Below, one piece after another: positions 38,101 through 49,765 of a stretch of 64,000 nt of DNA (position 1 is the first letter of the stretch; each line of letters opens with the position of its first letter). The position numbers were made by a program, and so were the translations under genes. The notes below the pieces were generated by a model. That model saw only the letters and a list, made by a program, of their open reading frames with translations. It searched no databases and was not told the origin of the DNA. Source of the DNA: Phialophora verrucosa (taxonomy: Eukaryota; Ascomycota; Eurotiomycetes; Chaetothyriales; Herpotrichiellaceae); contig MSED01000010.1 of assembly GCA_002099365.1 (NCBI GenBank), forward strand, positions 62,001 to 126,000, read 5' to 3'.

Positions 38101-39782
38101 TGGAGCGACCGACGAATGAATCAGTAACCTCAGATTGTGCCAAAAAGACATTGAACACAATAGATGTGAAGAGAGCGCCATTGCGGAGAAAGGTGCCTGT
38201 TGAGGTATCCGGCGCGTTGTAGAAAAGTGCGCCAACTGATAATGCTTGGATGGCGTTTGAGCCCTGTTTGACGAAAAGAACAGTTTTGTCGCCTCGGAGA
38301 ATCTGGACCTGACGTTTGACACTGGCCTTCAGCTGAGACCAGAAACTGACCGTATAGGGGGATTGTTTCGCCAGGAAACCTGGGTGTTTCTCGCGTTTGA
38401 CCATTTCGGCGAAATTCGCCGTCAGTTCTTTGGTCGCTGCTGCTTCCGGATAGTCTAGTTCAGCCTCCATATCCCTCTTGATGACAGAATTTTCATATCG
38501 CGCGCGTACTTCTGCACCGGTTTTCGGGAAACGAGACTCGTAGCCTTTGCGAACTCGTCGTTCTGTGGGCACGGTGACTCCTGCTCAGTATTAGTGTCGG
38601 TCAACTCACTCGCATTGGATAGAGTGGTATACCTGTCAAAAAGTCCGCGATGTTGGCACCGTCTGCACAAACGAAGCCAAGGTCTTCGAAGAATGGTCTT
38701 GCCGACTCCTTTGGTCCGTAGTAGATCTGCTCACCCTTCTCGAGCACCAAGATCTTGTCGAACAGGTTATAAATACCGTTACCAGCTTGATAGAGCGTGA
38801 CAATCGACGTGAGGCCAAATAGATCCGTAAGCTTTCGCACGGATTGGACATACAGTAGTGCCGTGTTTGCGTCCAAGCCCCTTGTGGAGTTGTCCCAGAG
38901 ACATATGCTGCCCTGGGCAGCTATGACCTCTAGGATGCCAATACGTTTTCTCTCGCCACCAGAGACGCCACGGATGTATTCGTTTCCGACTTTCGTATCT
39001 TTGGTATGGGAGATATTGAGCATGCGGAAGAGAAAGTCCGCAGTTGCACGTCTCGCCTCTTCAGGCGAGCCAGAGCTGGTCGGGGCGTCATATGAAACAT
39101 TCAGACGCGTAGCAAAGTCGATGGTTTCTCCCGCGGTGAGGGTTGGGAAAAAGGAGTTCTCGTCTTCGTCTAACACAATTTGACCACGGTATTGCTCAGC
39201 TTGTTCATGGGTGAGCGATCCATACATAACCTGACCCTCGATCTCTTTAAAGCCTTTGCGCCGATTGCCTAGAACTTTCAGGAGTGATGTACAACCTGCA
39301 CCTGGACGCCCCAGCACCAGCAGCATCTCACCTGGCTTTACGCAACCAGAGCTGTTGTTGATGATCGTTTTCACCGATGTAGCCGGGAAATTGTCTTTCC
39401 TCAAGAATGGCGGCACAAACTGTGAGGATACATTTTCATTGACCGTTCCACCCGCGGCTGTTCCTTTGATTGTCAAGCTCTTCCAGGTCAGACCCAGGCT
39501 TCGGTCAACTGGAGATGCCGCGGCCAGCGCTGGTAGAGTGCGCCAGTCGACCTCATCCTCTGTTTCCTCCGACTCGGTAGCTTGACTGTATCTTCTGCTG
39601 AGGTGGCTGCGGATCTTCGATAGCGTCGATCCATTGAAAGTGCTCGGGCTGTCTGCTTCGATGCCTGGGCTGTAGGACCTGCTGGGTCGACTGCGGACTT
39701 CAGACAGTGAGGACTCGTTGAGAGCGCTCTTGATTTGATTGTCATTGCTATCCTCTTGCTCAGTCACTGATGAAGAAAACAT
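35145..39782 (-). CDS. PDR-type ABC (ABCG) multidrug transporter, AtrB/BcatrB-like
   Basis: Six exons: 38,633-39,782; 37,764-38,580; 37,470-37,718; 36,904-37,413; 35,965-36,827; 35,145-35,902. Introns are 52, 45, 56, 76 and 62 bp, all GT-AG. The spliced length is 4,347 nt, an exact multiple of three (1,448 aa). The layout is NBD-TMD-NBD-TMD. NBD1 has Walker A GRPGAGCTS (158-166, with Cys for Lys as in fungal PDR proteins), signature VSGGE (273-277), and Walker B ICLWDN then TRGLD. NBD2 has canonical Walker A GSSGAGKT (855-862), LSVEQ (961-965), and ILTFLDE (981-987). The second TMD follows, ending KKSKKAG. It is a plasma-membrane exporter of xenobiotics by family; the substrate is unknown. 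The AtrB group assignment is from memory of family motifs. The gene shows no RIP. Confidence 0.93.
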
Positions 39783-40291
39783 GACTCCAAGTCTCCCTTG
39801 TAGGTTCCAGGATCACGAAACAAAAATTTGCAACCTACACTAGTAGATGATACGGACAGAATCGCTTATATGTGCCAGTGCTCGCAACACGTTCGCCACC
39901 TAAAGTTTGAGTTGAGCAACAATCTACAGTCCAAGGTTTAATTTGAGCTTATGTCAGTTCGTCAAATCATGATCAGCCACTATTTTGTCCGCAAACTTAA
40001 TTCAGCTCGATCTCGTCCGTAATTAAGAGAGGTGCTTGTGCATTGAGTATAGTTAAAGGGGCATGAGCATCAGCGTTGATTTCAATATATCGAATTTATG
40101 GGGCTTTCCCGATGGAGAAAGATGCTTGGCGGCTGCCAGGTACGAGTTACGAGGTACCGGCCTCAATTATTGTCCCGAGCCTACATTCGGTAGAGTGGCG
40201 CCGGCATAACTGTTGACCTGAGCCTACATTTGCTAGAGTGGCGCCGGCATAAAGCCAGCTGCAATTGGTTAGGATCATCGAGACTGTTCAG
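39783..40291. promoter_or_regulatory. Upstream region of the ABC transporter
   Basis: This roughly 510-bp non-coding stretch lies between the ABC start codon and piggyBac copy 2. Read towards the gene, a TATA-like CATATAAG sits at about 39,866-39,873, some 85 bp before the ATG. The distal half holds a 33-bp direct repeat (40,177-40,252). I recognise no specific factor site with confidence. If piggyBac copy 2 is an insertion, the original promoter may have extended into what is now 49,768 onwards. Confidence 0.4.
40177..40252. repeat. Direct repeat in the ABC promoter (33 bp x 2, period 43)
   Basis: Copies at 40,177-40,209 and 40,220-40,252 both begin GAGCCTACATT and end TAGAGTGGCGCCGGCATAA. 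They differ at two positions. The repeat contains the palindrome GGCGCC and lies 395-470 bp upstream of the ABC start. Confidence 0.9.
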
Positions 40292-40293
40292 TA

Positions 40294-40330
40294 TCCCCTG
40301 AGCTGTGGGGTTGGCACAAAAAGTCTTGGC
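40294..40330 (+). repeat. Left terminal inverted repeat of piggyBac copy 2
   Basis: Begins TCCCCTGAGCTGTGGGGTTG and ends CACAAAAAGTCTTGGC. The reverse complement is at 49,729-49,765 with one mismatch. Confidence 0.92.
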
Positions 40331-40455
40331 ATTCCCCAACGTTATTCCCTAGGCACACATTTTGACAGTTTATACTATTCTACTATCTATATTTACCTTC
40401 ATTACAGTATAGTAGTTAAAGAAACATACCTTCTTAATACACAGATTAATTCTAC
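40331..40455. other. piggyBac copy 2 3' flank between terminal repeat and Gypsy-1B
   Basis: About 125 bp of non-coding DNA downstream of the transposase gene, little RIP-altered. It is continuous with 47,897 onwards once Gypsy-1B and one target copy are removed. Confidence 0.7.
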
Positions 40456-40460
40456 AGATA
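40456..40460. repeat. Left target-site duplication of Gypsy-1B (AGATA)
   Basis: Pairs with AGATG at 47,892-47,896. The single difference is a G-to-A of RIP type. Confidence 0.75.
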
Positions 40461-40857
40461 TATTACGAGCCGACCTTCATGGAGCCAGGGAGCTGGCTTA
40501 AGGGGAAGGTCTAGCGAAAGGTTGGACAGCCTCGTTGGCAAGGCTGGACCGGGGTCACGTGACTTAGGGATGGCTCTATAGGGCTCTGGGGGCTCCGTTG
40601 GTAGAGCCATAGAGCCACGACAGAGCCACCCTAGGAAGATAAACTATATAGCGGACGGACCGGCCCTCCTTAAAGAACGGTCCGTAGTTAATAATAGTTA
40701 TACTCCGACCCCTACCTTTAGGATATAGGAGTGTTGTTCTACCTTACGCCGTTGTAAGTAACCGCGTACCTTTACCTTAGCTAGTATTATATTACTACTC
40801 TATTAGCGAGAGAACTCTCGGACTGTAGTATTACCTTATGTAGAGCGATTTATAATA
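40461..40857 (+). repeat. Gypsy-1B 5' LTR
   Basis: 397 bp, begins TATTACGAGCCGACC, ends GATTTATAATA. The first 240 bases keep CA and TG (for example GTCACGTGAC near 40,555). The matching place in the 3' LTR reads GTTACGTAAC. Confidence 0.92.
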
Positions 40858-40959
40858 TATTAACTACTTATCTTAATAAGTAGTAATAAGGATATATCTA
40901 GTAGTACCCGACTAAAGTCGCTAAAAGTTAATTAATTAGTTATAGGAAGCTTTAGAAAC

Positions 40960-41580
40960 CTTTCTACCACTAGCCTAACAGCTAGGGCTAGGGTCGACGA
41001 TAGGAAGGATATCTTAAAGGTTAACCTATTCGACGGACGACGCAGCTAACTTAATACCTTCCTAATTTAACTTAAACTTATATTTAAACTTAATTTAACT
41101 AAATTCGAGGATAGATCTAGTAAGGTTATATATATTATAATATACCTTAAAGGACTAGCGTTTATATAGTTTAAACTTACTATAAAGGGGTATATAGACG
41201 ACACTAAACTAGATGCTAATACGCTAGCTTGCTTTAAGCACTTCGCGGAATTTAAGAACTGTATTCGTAAAGTGTTTAGGACTATTAACGATAAATGTAT
41301 AGCGGCTCGAGTAATCTATACTATTAAGTAAAAGGGATCCGCTACCGCTTACTACTTCGAGTTTAACTAAATCGCTAAGAAGTTAAACTGGGAAGATAAA
41401 GATATATTCGCTTAAATCTTCTATAACGGACTTAAGGAGTAAGTTCGCTAGGAGATAATGGATCTATCTACTAACTATAAGCAAATAGTGGATGAAGTAA
41501 TTAAGATTAATAATCGACTATATAAGCTACGATTAGAACGGAATAGGCGCCGTAACCTAGTTGAGTACGCTCGTTGAGGA
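40960..41580 (+). pseudogene. Gypsy-1B gag remnant
   Basis: With TAA/TAG read as Gln the frame reads like fungal retrotransposon gag: KVNLFDGRRSQLNTFLIQLK at about 41,020, then a segment FEFNQIAKKLNWEDKDIF and YNGLKEQVRQEIMDL near 41,360-41,465. Gag forms the virus-like particle. A region with possible zinc-knuckle remnants lies around 41,690-41,830. RIP-type stops make it non-functional. Confidence 0.75.
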
Positions 41581-43559
41581 TATTAGTTTTAAGGATAGCG
41601 ATACTATAGTGATCTAATAGATCTTGATCTTATGCGCTAAAGCCGTCCTTTAAGGAGTAGAGGTAACGGAGCTCGGGGTTAAGGCGGATACTATAGCTAG
41701 GGTCGGAAGAATAAGCGATAGGCTTAACGAGGAAAGGATAGACTGTATTATACTTATAGAAAACCCGAATACTGTGTAAAAGATTACCGATAAACGACTT
41801 AAGGACTGTATATAATAATAAGTAACGGTATAGTCGGTTCTATAGCGAAAAAGGCCGATACTATAGAGAAGACCTAAATAATTATTAATAGTTAAGGTAC
41901 GATAGTATAGTTAGGGTACCTATATTAAGAAGTTTATAAGGAACTTAGTGAACTCTAAGAGGACCGCTTAAGGGAAGGTACTCTAGAAGAGGCTATAATA
42001 GCTTTTATAAAAATATACGAAGAAACTATATTTAATTAATATATAGTTCTCTCTTAGACCGCTTATTATAACAATAGTTACCTTATATATTATTCCGAAA
42101 AGATAGGGTTCGGCTAGTTTCTCTAGCTACTTAAGAAATAGAAGAACCGATATAATAAGAAGATTAAAGAAATCTAGGAAACTTTTACTTAAGAAGAAGA
42201 CTTATAAGATACTGAAGAAAAGAGAAACGACGATAGTTTCTAAATAATAAATAGCGAGGAGGAACCGGTTCGGTTTATCGTTATTAAGACTACGAGAGAA
42301 AAGGTAATAATTATAATGTTATATTAGAAAAAAGACGAGTATTGAGAGCCGGAGTGCCTTTAAGGGGAATAAATTATATACTAGTATTATATCTTTAACT
42401 TAAAGGCGGAGTTCTAGTCACTAGCGGCTATTTCTATTAAGTTCTATACGAGAACTAACTACAGCGAATCCTAGCTATATATATATATTACGGGAAGAAC
42501 CTACGCTATCGAGCTTCCGCGGGAGGTTATAGAAGGGATAGCTGAGATGCTAACCTAAACCCTAAGAATGATGAGCGAAGTAAAGGACTCGAGCAGTAGA
42601 ACCGTAGACGAATTACCGCTGGGCTCGGACAACGACTAAAAGGAACGACGATTCGTGACTATCGAATAGACGATAGAGCGAGTTAAGATCGTCACGAACG
42701 CCTAGACAATAGGGGAATTATGCTAAGAAGAATGTGCGGAAGGACAATATACGTATATCGCCTTTAATAAAGAAGCGCTAGTCTAGGAACACCTTAAATA
42801 GATTATATTGCGCTACTATTTTAACAATGAATGCGAAGATTATAGAATAATACATGTACATTAGTATATCGGACCTACGATAATAGTAATTCAATATACT
42901 AAAGAAAAGTAAAGGCGGATCTAGAATACGTACGAAGCGCGTATATATAGCGAAGGGTATATAATCGGGGAGACCTATAAGGTAAGAATCCTTACTGATA
43001 ATAGGGTATAAAGGACCTATATCGCTAAAGTATTTCTATACGATAATAAAGACTATCTATATAATAATTCCGCTAACTACCGATATTACTATAATATAGA
43101 CCTCGATATAGACGATAAAAGAATATACCCTAAAGCGTTCGAATAGATAATTAAGAAAGGGTATAAATATAAGAACCGAAAATACAGTATATACTAATAT
43201 CTATATATTTACTATAGGAAATAAAATTACTTAATAATAATAGGCAATATAAATACTCTATTAATAGTAGAAGAGGTCGTAGACTATCGCGTATATTATA
43301 AGTTTATTACGGAATACTTCTAGTACTAATACCTAGCGAGTTACTATTACTAGAAGCTAGGATATAAACACCTATTTTACGTGAACCTAGAACAGCTATA
43401 TACTAAAATCTACCCTAAAGCGTTCGGATTTCTCGACGAATGCTTTAATATAGATTACCGTTAGGATATATAGAGGTATATATACTAGGGAATATTAAAA
43501 AACGGCTTAGAGATAGACTAGAGAGGCCGGACTGTCTTGAAGGGAGGCCTTATTCTCTA

Positions 43560-46500
43560 TATATGATCCTATCGAAATAACGCACGGAGTATATTACCTT
43601 TAAGGTTATACTCGTAGGAATTAGAGCTAGGGCCCTAGTGGACTATAGAGCTAACTAGAACTATATTAATAGGGAGATAAGTAAGGAGCTAAATAGGTAT
43701 ATTATAAAGAAAGAACTGCTATACGCCCTATTAATAGTAGATAGACGAACTACTGATATAATTATAGACTAGGTATAGGATATACCTATAACGGTTAGAT
43801 AATACAATAAAAGAATATCCCTCGATATAACGACGCTACCGAAGTATAATATAGTACTTAGTATAGTATAGTTATTTAACTATAACCTACGAATATATTA
43901 GAAAAGGAGAATTATCGAGTTTCTAGATTATAGTTATAGAAAGGAAATGGGAGACCGATTATCTCTAAAGGCCCCTATTAGAGCGATTTAGGTGCGACCG
44001 AAGGGATGTATTCTAGCTGGACTAGATACGCATGAGCTGCCTCCGGAATATAAAGAATTTAAGGACTTGTTCTAGGAGCGGGAAGGACTCGCCGCGCTAC
44101 TTAAGTATAAACCTTAAGATCACTCGATCGAGTTCTAAGAAGGGAAAGAGAATCCTTTTTATAAGGGATAGTTAAAGGAGCTATCTAGAGAAGAGTCCGA
44201 CTTCCTAAAGAAGTATATACGGGATCTAGAAACTAAGGGTTTTATCTAAAAACTTAATAAACTAAGGATATCCTACGGGATACTCTTTACGCTAAAAAAG
44301 GATAGAATACTAAGGCCGTATATCGACTTTAGATTACTAAATATAATTATTAAGAAGAACGTCTATTTAATACTACTAATTTAAGAGCTCTAGAATTAGC
44401 TAGGAAGGGCTAAGTGGCTTATAGCACTCGATATACGGGACGTCTATTACTAAGTACGTATAAAAGCTAGAGAAGAATGGAAGACGGCGTTTAGAACTAG
44501 TTAGGGAGTTTATAAATATTTAGTTATACCTTTTAGATTAATTAACGCCTCTATAATATTTTAAGCTCTTATTAATAATACGCTTAAGGAGTATTTCGGA
44601 GACTTCGTCTTAGTCTATCTAGATAATATCTTAATCTATTCCGAAACCTATAAAGAGTATATAGAACACGTTAAAAAGATAATAAGGAAGTTATAAGAGA
44701 AAGATTTACCGCTAAAACTTAATAAATACGAGTTTTATAAAAGAGAGATAGTATTTCTAGGCTACCTTATCTCTAAAGGACAGCTAAAACTAGATCTAAT
44801 GAAAGTCTAAGCTATTAAGGAATAGCTATAGCTAAAGAACGTTAAGAAAGTGTAAGTATTCCTTAGACTAGCGAATTACTACCGCCGGTTTATTAAAGGG
44901 TTTTCCCGGATTGCTGTACCACTAATTAACTTAACTAAGAAGGAAACCGACTTTTAATTCGGATTAGGCGTAAAGAAAGCCTTTAAGGAGCTAAAGGGCC
45001 GCCTAACTAGCGCCCCTATTCTTACAATCTTCGATTTAGAAAAGGAAGCTCTACTAGAAATAGATACGTCTAATAAAGCGATTAGAGTATACCTTACCTA
45101 AAGAGGGGAGGATAGTAAGGCTAGACTAGTAGCTTATTACTCTAGAAAAATAATAGAGCTAGAGTTAAACTATGATATTTATAATAAGGAACTCTTAGCT
45201 ATAGTAGAAGTACTTAGGTAATAGCGAGTATATCTTAAAGATACTAAGTATTTAGTATAGATCTTTATAGATTATAAGAACTTATTATACTAGACTACTA
45301 TAAAGGAACTTAATAGAAGATAAGTTAAATAGGCTAAAATATTAGCCTTATATAACTTTCGGATTAACTATATTTAAGGAATAGAGAACGGAAGGGCGGA
45401 TGCCCTTAGCCGGCGAGCGGACTATATAGGAATAACTAGACCCGAACCGGATATACTGTTAAAGTAATAAGGGAATACTCTAGTCTACTAAGGAAAGATA
45501 TAAGCTATTACTATAATAACTAAATAACCGGAGCTATCGCCGTAACAGCGACAGGATATAATAGCCGCCCGGTACGACGATAAAGCAGTAGGCTACTAGG
45601 GAATTAATAAGATAATCGAGCTAGTTACGAGGGACTATATATAGCCGCGACTCAGAAAAGAGGTTAAAGAATATATTAAGAACTGCGATATATACTATAA
45701 AGCTAAATACGCTAGATATAAATTATACGGACTACTCTAAATGATAGGGTTACCTAACGAAGTATAGTCAATAGTGGCGCTAGACTTCGTTACTAAACTA
45801 CTAAAGTTAAAAGAACCCTTAACGGGCACGGAATACAACTTAATATTAGTTATAGGAGATAAGTTAACTAAGTATATCTACTTTTAGCTATAGAAGGAGT
45901 CTAGTACGGCGGAAGATATAGCGTATACCTTAATAAAAATAGTAATTATGTAGTATAGTATACCGGATATAATTAAATTAGATAGAGATAAGCTCTTTAT
46001 ATTATAATTCTAGTAATTACTTATAGACCTTATAGGGATATATTAGAAACTTTTAATAGTATATTACCCTTAAATAGACGGATAAATAGAAAGAATAAAC
46101 TAAACGCTGGAATAATATCTATAATATTATACGAATTATTAATAAAATAATTAGGTTAAGCTGCTACCTATTGTATAGTTTACTTATAATAACTCGACGT
46201 TAACAACAGGAATATTACTATTTTACGCGAATTACGGGAGGCACCTAAATATTAATAAAGACCTAAGGGGCATAAAACTAATCGTATAAAAAGTAAAAAT
46301 TTCGGTTAAAAAACTATAATCACTATATAAGATACTTAAGGAAGAATTATAAAAAATTTAATAAAAAATAGTAAGATAAGTAAATAGGAAAAGATCTAAG
46401 GGACTAGATTTTTAAGAGAGGGAGAAAGTCTATATTTTACGGAAAAATATTAAAATAATAAGGCTATTAAATAAACTCGATTATATAAAAATTAGACTAT

Positions 46501-46802
46501 ATAGAATTAAGAAGAAGTTAGGATCGGTTATATTTAAAATAGAATTGCTCGCGGGTATAAATATTTATCTAGTCTTTTATAAGTTACTACTAGAGAAAGC
46601 ACCGCTAAACGCTAAGTTAAGATTAGTGCTAATCTATATAGAAACGTAAGAACCGCTATATAATATAGAATGTATCCTTAACTACTTTAACGAGACACTA
46701 AAACAATACTTAATTAAGTGGTTAGGGTATAATAACTCTAAAAATATGTGGGAGCCTATAGAGAACCTACTAAAGGCTATAATCCGGTAATACTACTAGC
46801 GG
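43560..46802 (+). pseudogene. Gypsy-1B pol remnant: protease, RT, RNase H, integrase, chromodomain
   Basis: Protease lies near 43,620 (ARALVDYRANQNYIN). RT includes LRPYIDFRLLNIIIKK and ALDIRDVYYQVRIK, with Y-L-D-N at 44,616-44,627, so only the second Asp of Y-L-D-D is lost. RNase H is about 45,000-45,400 (ALLEIDTSNKAIRVYLTQRG; ends GRADALSRRADYIG). Integrase is about 45,560-46,450 and the chromodomain about 46,655-46,802 (LIKWLGYNNSKNMWEP). The order PR-RT-RH-INT-CHR defines a Ty3/Gypsy chromovirus. Glutamine codons have become stops, so no protein is made. Confidence 0.85.
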
Positions 46803-47460
46803 TAAGGGATTAGGCCGAGGGCCGGTTAATAGAGATAGGGCTCTTAAAACCCGTTATTAACTTAGGCTCTAACTTAAATATTTACTTTAACTAAGCGTTA
46901 TCTAAACCTACGAAAATAATTGAAGAAGTAATAGGAGGAGGACCGATATAATTTAGCTCATTTAGGGCTCGGGCCTCTTTTATAACTATTTCCTTTTATT
47001 TATCTAATAAACTTTCGGCTTCCCTTTATAGCCGCTCCTACTCGGCCTAAACACGGGCCGCGGCCGTACTAAGACGGGCAACTTCGGCTAGTAGAGCCTT
47101 CGTCTCCTCACCTTTCTACCGAGCGGCTTTGTTTATACGATTACGCTAGGTAGTTAGGGCGTTAAACTTCGCGTCGGAAAAGGTATCGTCGTAGTACTGT
47201 AGGTTTTTCTTAGTGTAGGTGTTACACCGGGAATAGCTATTCAATATAAAACAGATAGAGTTAGAACTCTAGTAAGGAGTGCAACGACCTATATTAAAGT
47301 ATTCTAGACCTAAGGACCTAATCTTAGAAGCGGTTCGAAGGCGACGGGTAGTGGAAGAGAGTGGGCGCTTAGAAATAGGATGTAGCTGCGGTATAGTTAG
47401 CTATAAGAAAGGAAGTAAGAGACTAGGCTAGGCGACCTAAGGAATATTTACCTTAAGTAC
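46800..47460 (-). pseudogene. Gypsy-1B antisense ORF: Cys motif plus coiled coil, unknown function
   Basis: On the minus strand, overlapping the space between pol and the 3' LTR, one frame runs about 200 codons interrupted only by TAA/TAG. Its N-terminal part has spaced cysteines (GRCTPYQ, SICFIL, SRCNTYTKK, some Cys probably changed to Tyr). Next comes DDTFSDAKFNAL, then a heptad-like coiled coil rich in Ala, Glu, Arg and Gln (ALLAEVARLSTAAARVQAEQ). The tail reads ALNELN then IGPPPITSS. Gypsy-1A has the same plan at 23,303-23,640. Related antisense zinc-binding/coiled-coil proteins occur in other fungal Gypsy elements as far as I recall. Role unknown. Confidence 0.6.
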
Positions 47461-47494
47461 GCTAGGACAGCGGATAGGTTAAAGGAGGGGAAAG

Positions 47495-47891
47495 TGTTAT
47501 AAGCCGACCTTTATAGAGCTAGGGAGCTGGCCTAAGGGGAAGGTCTAGCGAAAGGTTAGATAGCTTCGTTAGTAAGGCTAAACCGGGGTTACGTAACTTA
47601 GGGATGGCTCTATAGGGCTCTAGGGGCTCTGTTAGTAGAGCTATAGAGCTATAATAGAGCTACTTTAGGAAGATAAACTATATAGCGGACGGACCGGCCC
47701 TCCTTAAAGAACGGTCCGTAGTTAATAATAATTATACTCCGACCCCTACCTTTAGGATATAGGAGTGTTGTTCTACCTTACGCTGTTATAAGTGACCGCG
47801 TACCTTTACCTTAGCTAGTATTATGTTACTACTCTACTAGCGAGAGAACCCTCGGACCGTAGTATTACCTTATATAGAGCGATTTATAATA
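47495..47891 (+). repeat. Gypsy-1B 3' LTR
   Basis: 397 bp, begins TGTTATAAGCCGACC, ends GATTTATAATA. It shows more RIP than the 5' LTR although its first bases keep TG. Confidence 0.92.
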
Positions 47892-47917
47892 AGATGATAT
47901 AACCACTTTATATATTC

Positions 47918-49667
47918 TATGCCCGTAGTACGGGGCTAGATCTATTAACCACCTCCTTTAACGCCCTCCGCCGTATTAAACGCTCCGCCCTCTCGTTTTT
48001 CCGCTTCTATAGCTTAGGTTGGCATTACTTAGAATGTATAGCCCCCTATATATATTGTCGCTGCTATAGGAGCTTAGCTAAGGGTAAATAGTCGAGTCCG
48101 CGGGCTAATAATTACTGTATAAATCGCTTTTTAAATTGTTTATAGAGATACTATCTATAGTAAATCTTTTCGTCTTAAAACTTACACTATATAAAGAATA
48201 TATTAGTTATATATATATCTAATAACTACTATACTAAGAGGCGCTAGTTATAAGTCTTAAATAACTTATAGTAGCTAAAACTATAGCGGAACTAGTTATA
48301 GAAGTTAATAATATTTATATAGTAGTTATATATATTAATAGTATATAGAATAGGTAATTCTATATAAGGTTTATCTCTAAATATAGAGTATATAATAGAT
48401 ATATTATTAGAGGAGTCCTTAGGTCGCTGTTACTTATATATAACCTAATTAGGTCCCTCGCCCTCGCTATCTACTAAAAATACTATAGTAAGGACATTAA
48501 TTAGGTTGTTATCCTATTATATAAAGTATAGGACTATACTTTAGACTATACCCTTTATAATAACGCGAGAAAATATTAATCTATAGCGAAGTAGTATATT
48601 AAGATCCTTAAAATAGAGTATATCCTAAGGAATACTATAGGTATTTTTATATATTATATCTATAATAATAATTCCTAGGGACTAAAGGTATCTTATAACT
48701 CGCTTATTTAGGAATAGATTATTAAGAAATATTAGATAATTCCTACTTTAGTATTTAATTAAGAGTTTCTTATAAAGTCTTATAGAAACTTAAAATATAT
48801 TCGCGAAAGGTATTAAGGGTTATTTATTTCTAATATTAAATTATTAAATTCGTTTATTATAGTATATTTTAGAGCTATATTTAAGCGAATAACTAAGCTA
48901 ATTAAAGTAATAACTACTAAATCTAAGGCTCTAGACCTTATAACTTTAATTAGTAAACTTATTCTTAAGCTTTACTATATAATTAGAGCGACCCTTAAAT
49001 AGTACTATAATTTCGTCGACTAATAGCTAACTTAGAGGTATTACTACGGTACTATAATTTTATTATACTATAGACTATATAGGTTTAACTTAGTAATATA
49101 TATTAAGGCTCTTAAAATATAGTTTATTTAGCCGGAGATAAATAGTAATATTATATTAAAGGTTAAGTATTAATAAATTTAATCTTAACGCTATTAGCTT
49201 ATAAATATAGAGAAACTAGACTAGAAATTATATCTTCTTTATATTATAAAAAGCTCTATATTAAATAGAAGCCTAAGCTATATTAGGAGTTCTCCCGTAT
49301 TTATAGGACGCTATATATATACTCTATACTATAAGGGACCTATTTATATAGCGGTATAAATATTTATAGCCGCTATAATAGTATTAATAAATTCTATATT
49401 TAAGAATCTAAGAAAGAGGTTAATTAATTTATATTTATATTAGTTAACTTTAAATATCTTAAATAATACTTAAATTAAAGGGTTATATAAGGGATTAATA
49501 TAATTATTAACCTATTAAATAATATCTAGTAAAGCATCCTCTGTAGGTCTAGGTTTAGATAGTGCCGGGGCCTCTTTTTTTACTTTTTTATAAGGTTGCA
49601 CTTTTTCGGGTACGTCGACTTCGTCGTAGAATCTTTTTACCTTGATCTGCCTCCCGGATCGCCTCAT
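47918..49667 (-). pseudogene. piggyBac-like transposase copy 2 (DDE_Tnp_1_7)
   Basis: A nearly full-length frame of about 583 codons starts at MRRSGRQIKVKRFYDEVD (49,667). An upstream in-frame ATG at 49,748 is less likely because copy 1 aligns best from the MRRSG start. The catalytic region reads LLVDEIIVLFKGRSNYIVKL; the first catalytic Asp is intact (49,015-49,017), unlike copy 1. The C-terminus reads HSKQCQPKLQKRKNERAERL if TAA/TAG are Gln, and ends at 47,918 just right of Gypsy-1B. RIP stops and at least one indel (1,750 nt is not a multiple of three) make it inactive. It supplied the unoccupied site for Gypsy-4 at 49,082-49,086. Confidence 0.82.
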
Positions 49668-49728
49668 GTTAGAAGTTGTTGTAGTTCTTGGAGTATTTAG
49701 ACGCGAACGCGGAATGCACGCGAGACGC

Positions 49729-49765
49729 GCCAAGACTTTTTGTGCCAACCCTACAGCTCAGGGGA
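49729..49765 (-). repeat. Right terminal inverted repeat of piggyBac copy 2
   Basis: Reverse complement of 40,294-40,330 with one mismatch, followed by TA at 49,766-49,767. Confidence 0.92.

Larger units (their letters stand above)
40461..47891 (+). mobile_element. Gypsy-1B: full-length Ty3/Gypsy chromovirus inserted in piggyBac copy 2
   Basis: 7,431 bp with 397-bp LTRs and a 5-bp target duplication. The + strand interior gives gag, protease, RT, RNase H, integrase and chromodomain, then an antisense ORF before the 3' LTR. It is less degraded than the other copies: many CA/TG remain and the conceptual protein is readable over most of its length. The 5' LTR is nearly unmutated while the 3' LTR is altered. 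Confidence 0.9.
40294..49765 (-). mobile_element. piggyBac-like element, copy 2, carrying Gypsy-1B
   Basis: The 37-bp terminal inverted repeats at 40,294-40,330 and 49,729-49,765 match at 36 of 37 positions. Each is flanked by TA (40,292-40,293; 49,766-49,767). Without Gypsy-1B the element is about 2.04 kb and holds one transposase gene on the minus strand. PiggyBac elements normally duplicate TTAA; here only TA is seen, which is unusual. The ends keep normal composition and the interior is RIP-altered. Confidence 0.85.

Noticed and set aside
35145..40291. ABC gene as cargo of a composite piggyBac transposon
   Set aside because: Copy 2 has both of its own terminal repeats and TA flanks, so it looks like a separate insertion; no outer pair encloses the gene.
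40265..40501. 78-aa + strand frame
   Set aside because: It crosses the piggyBac terminal repeat and runs into the Gypsy-1B LTR; it is a chance frame over two element ends.
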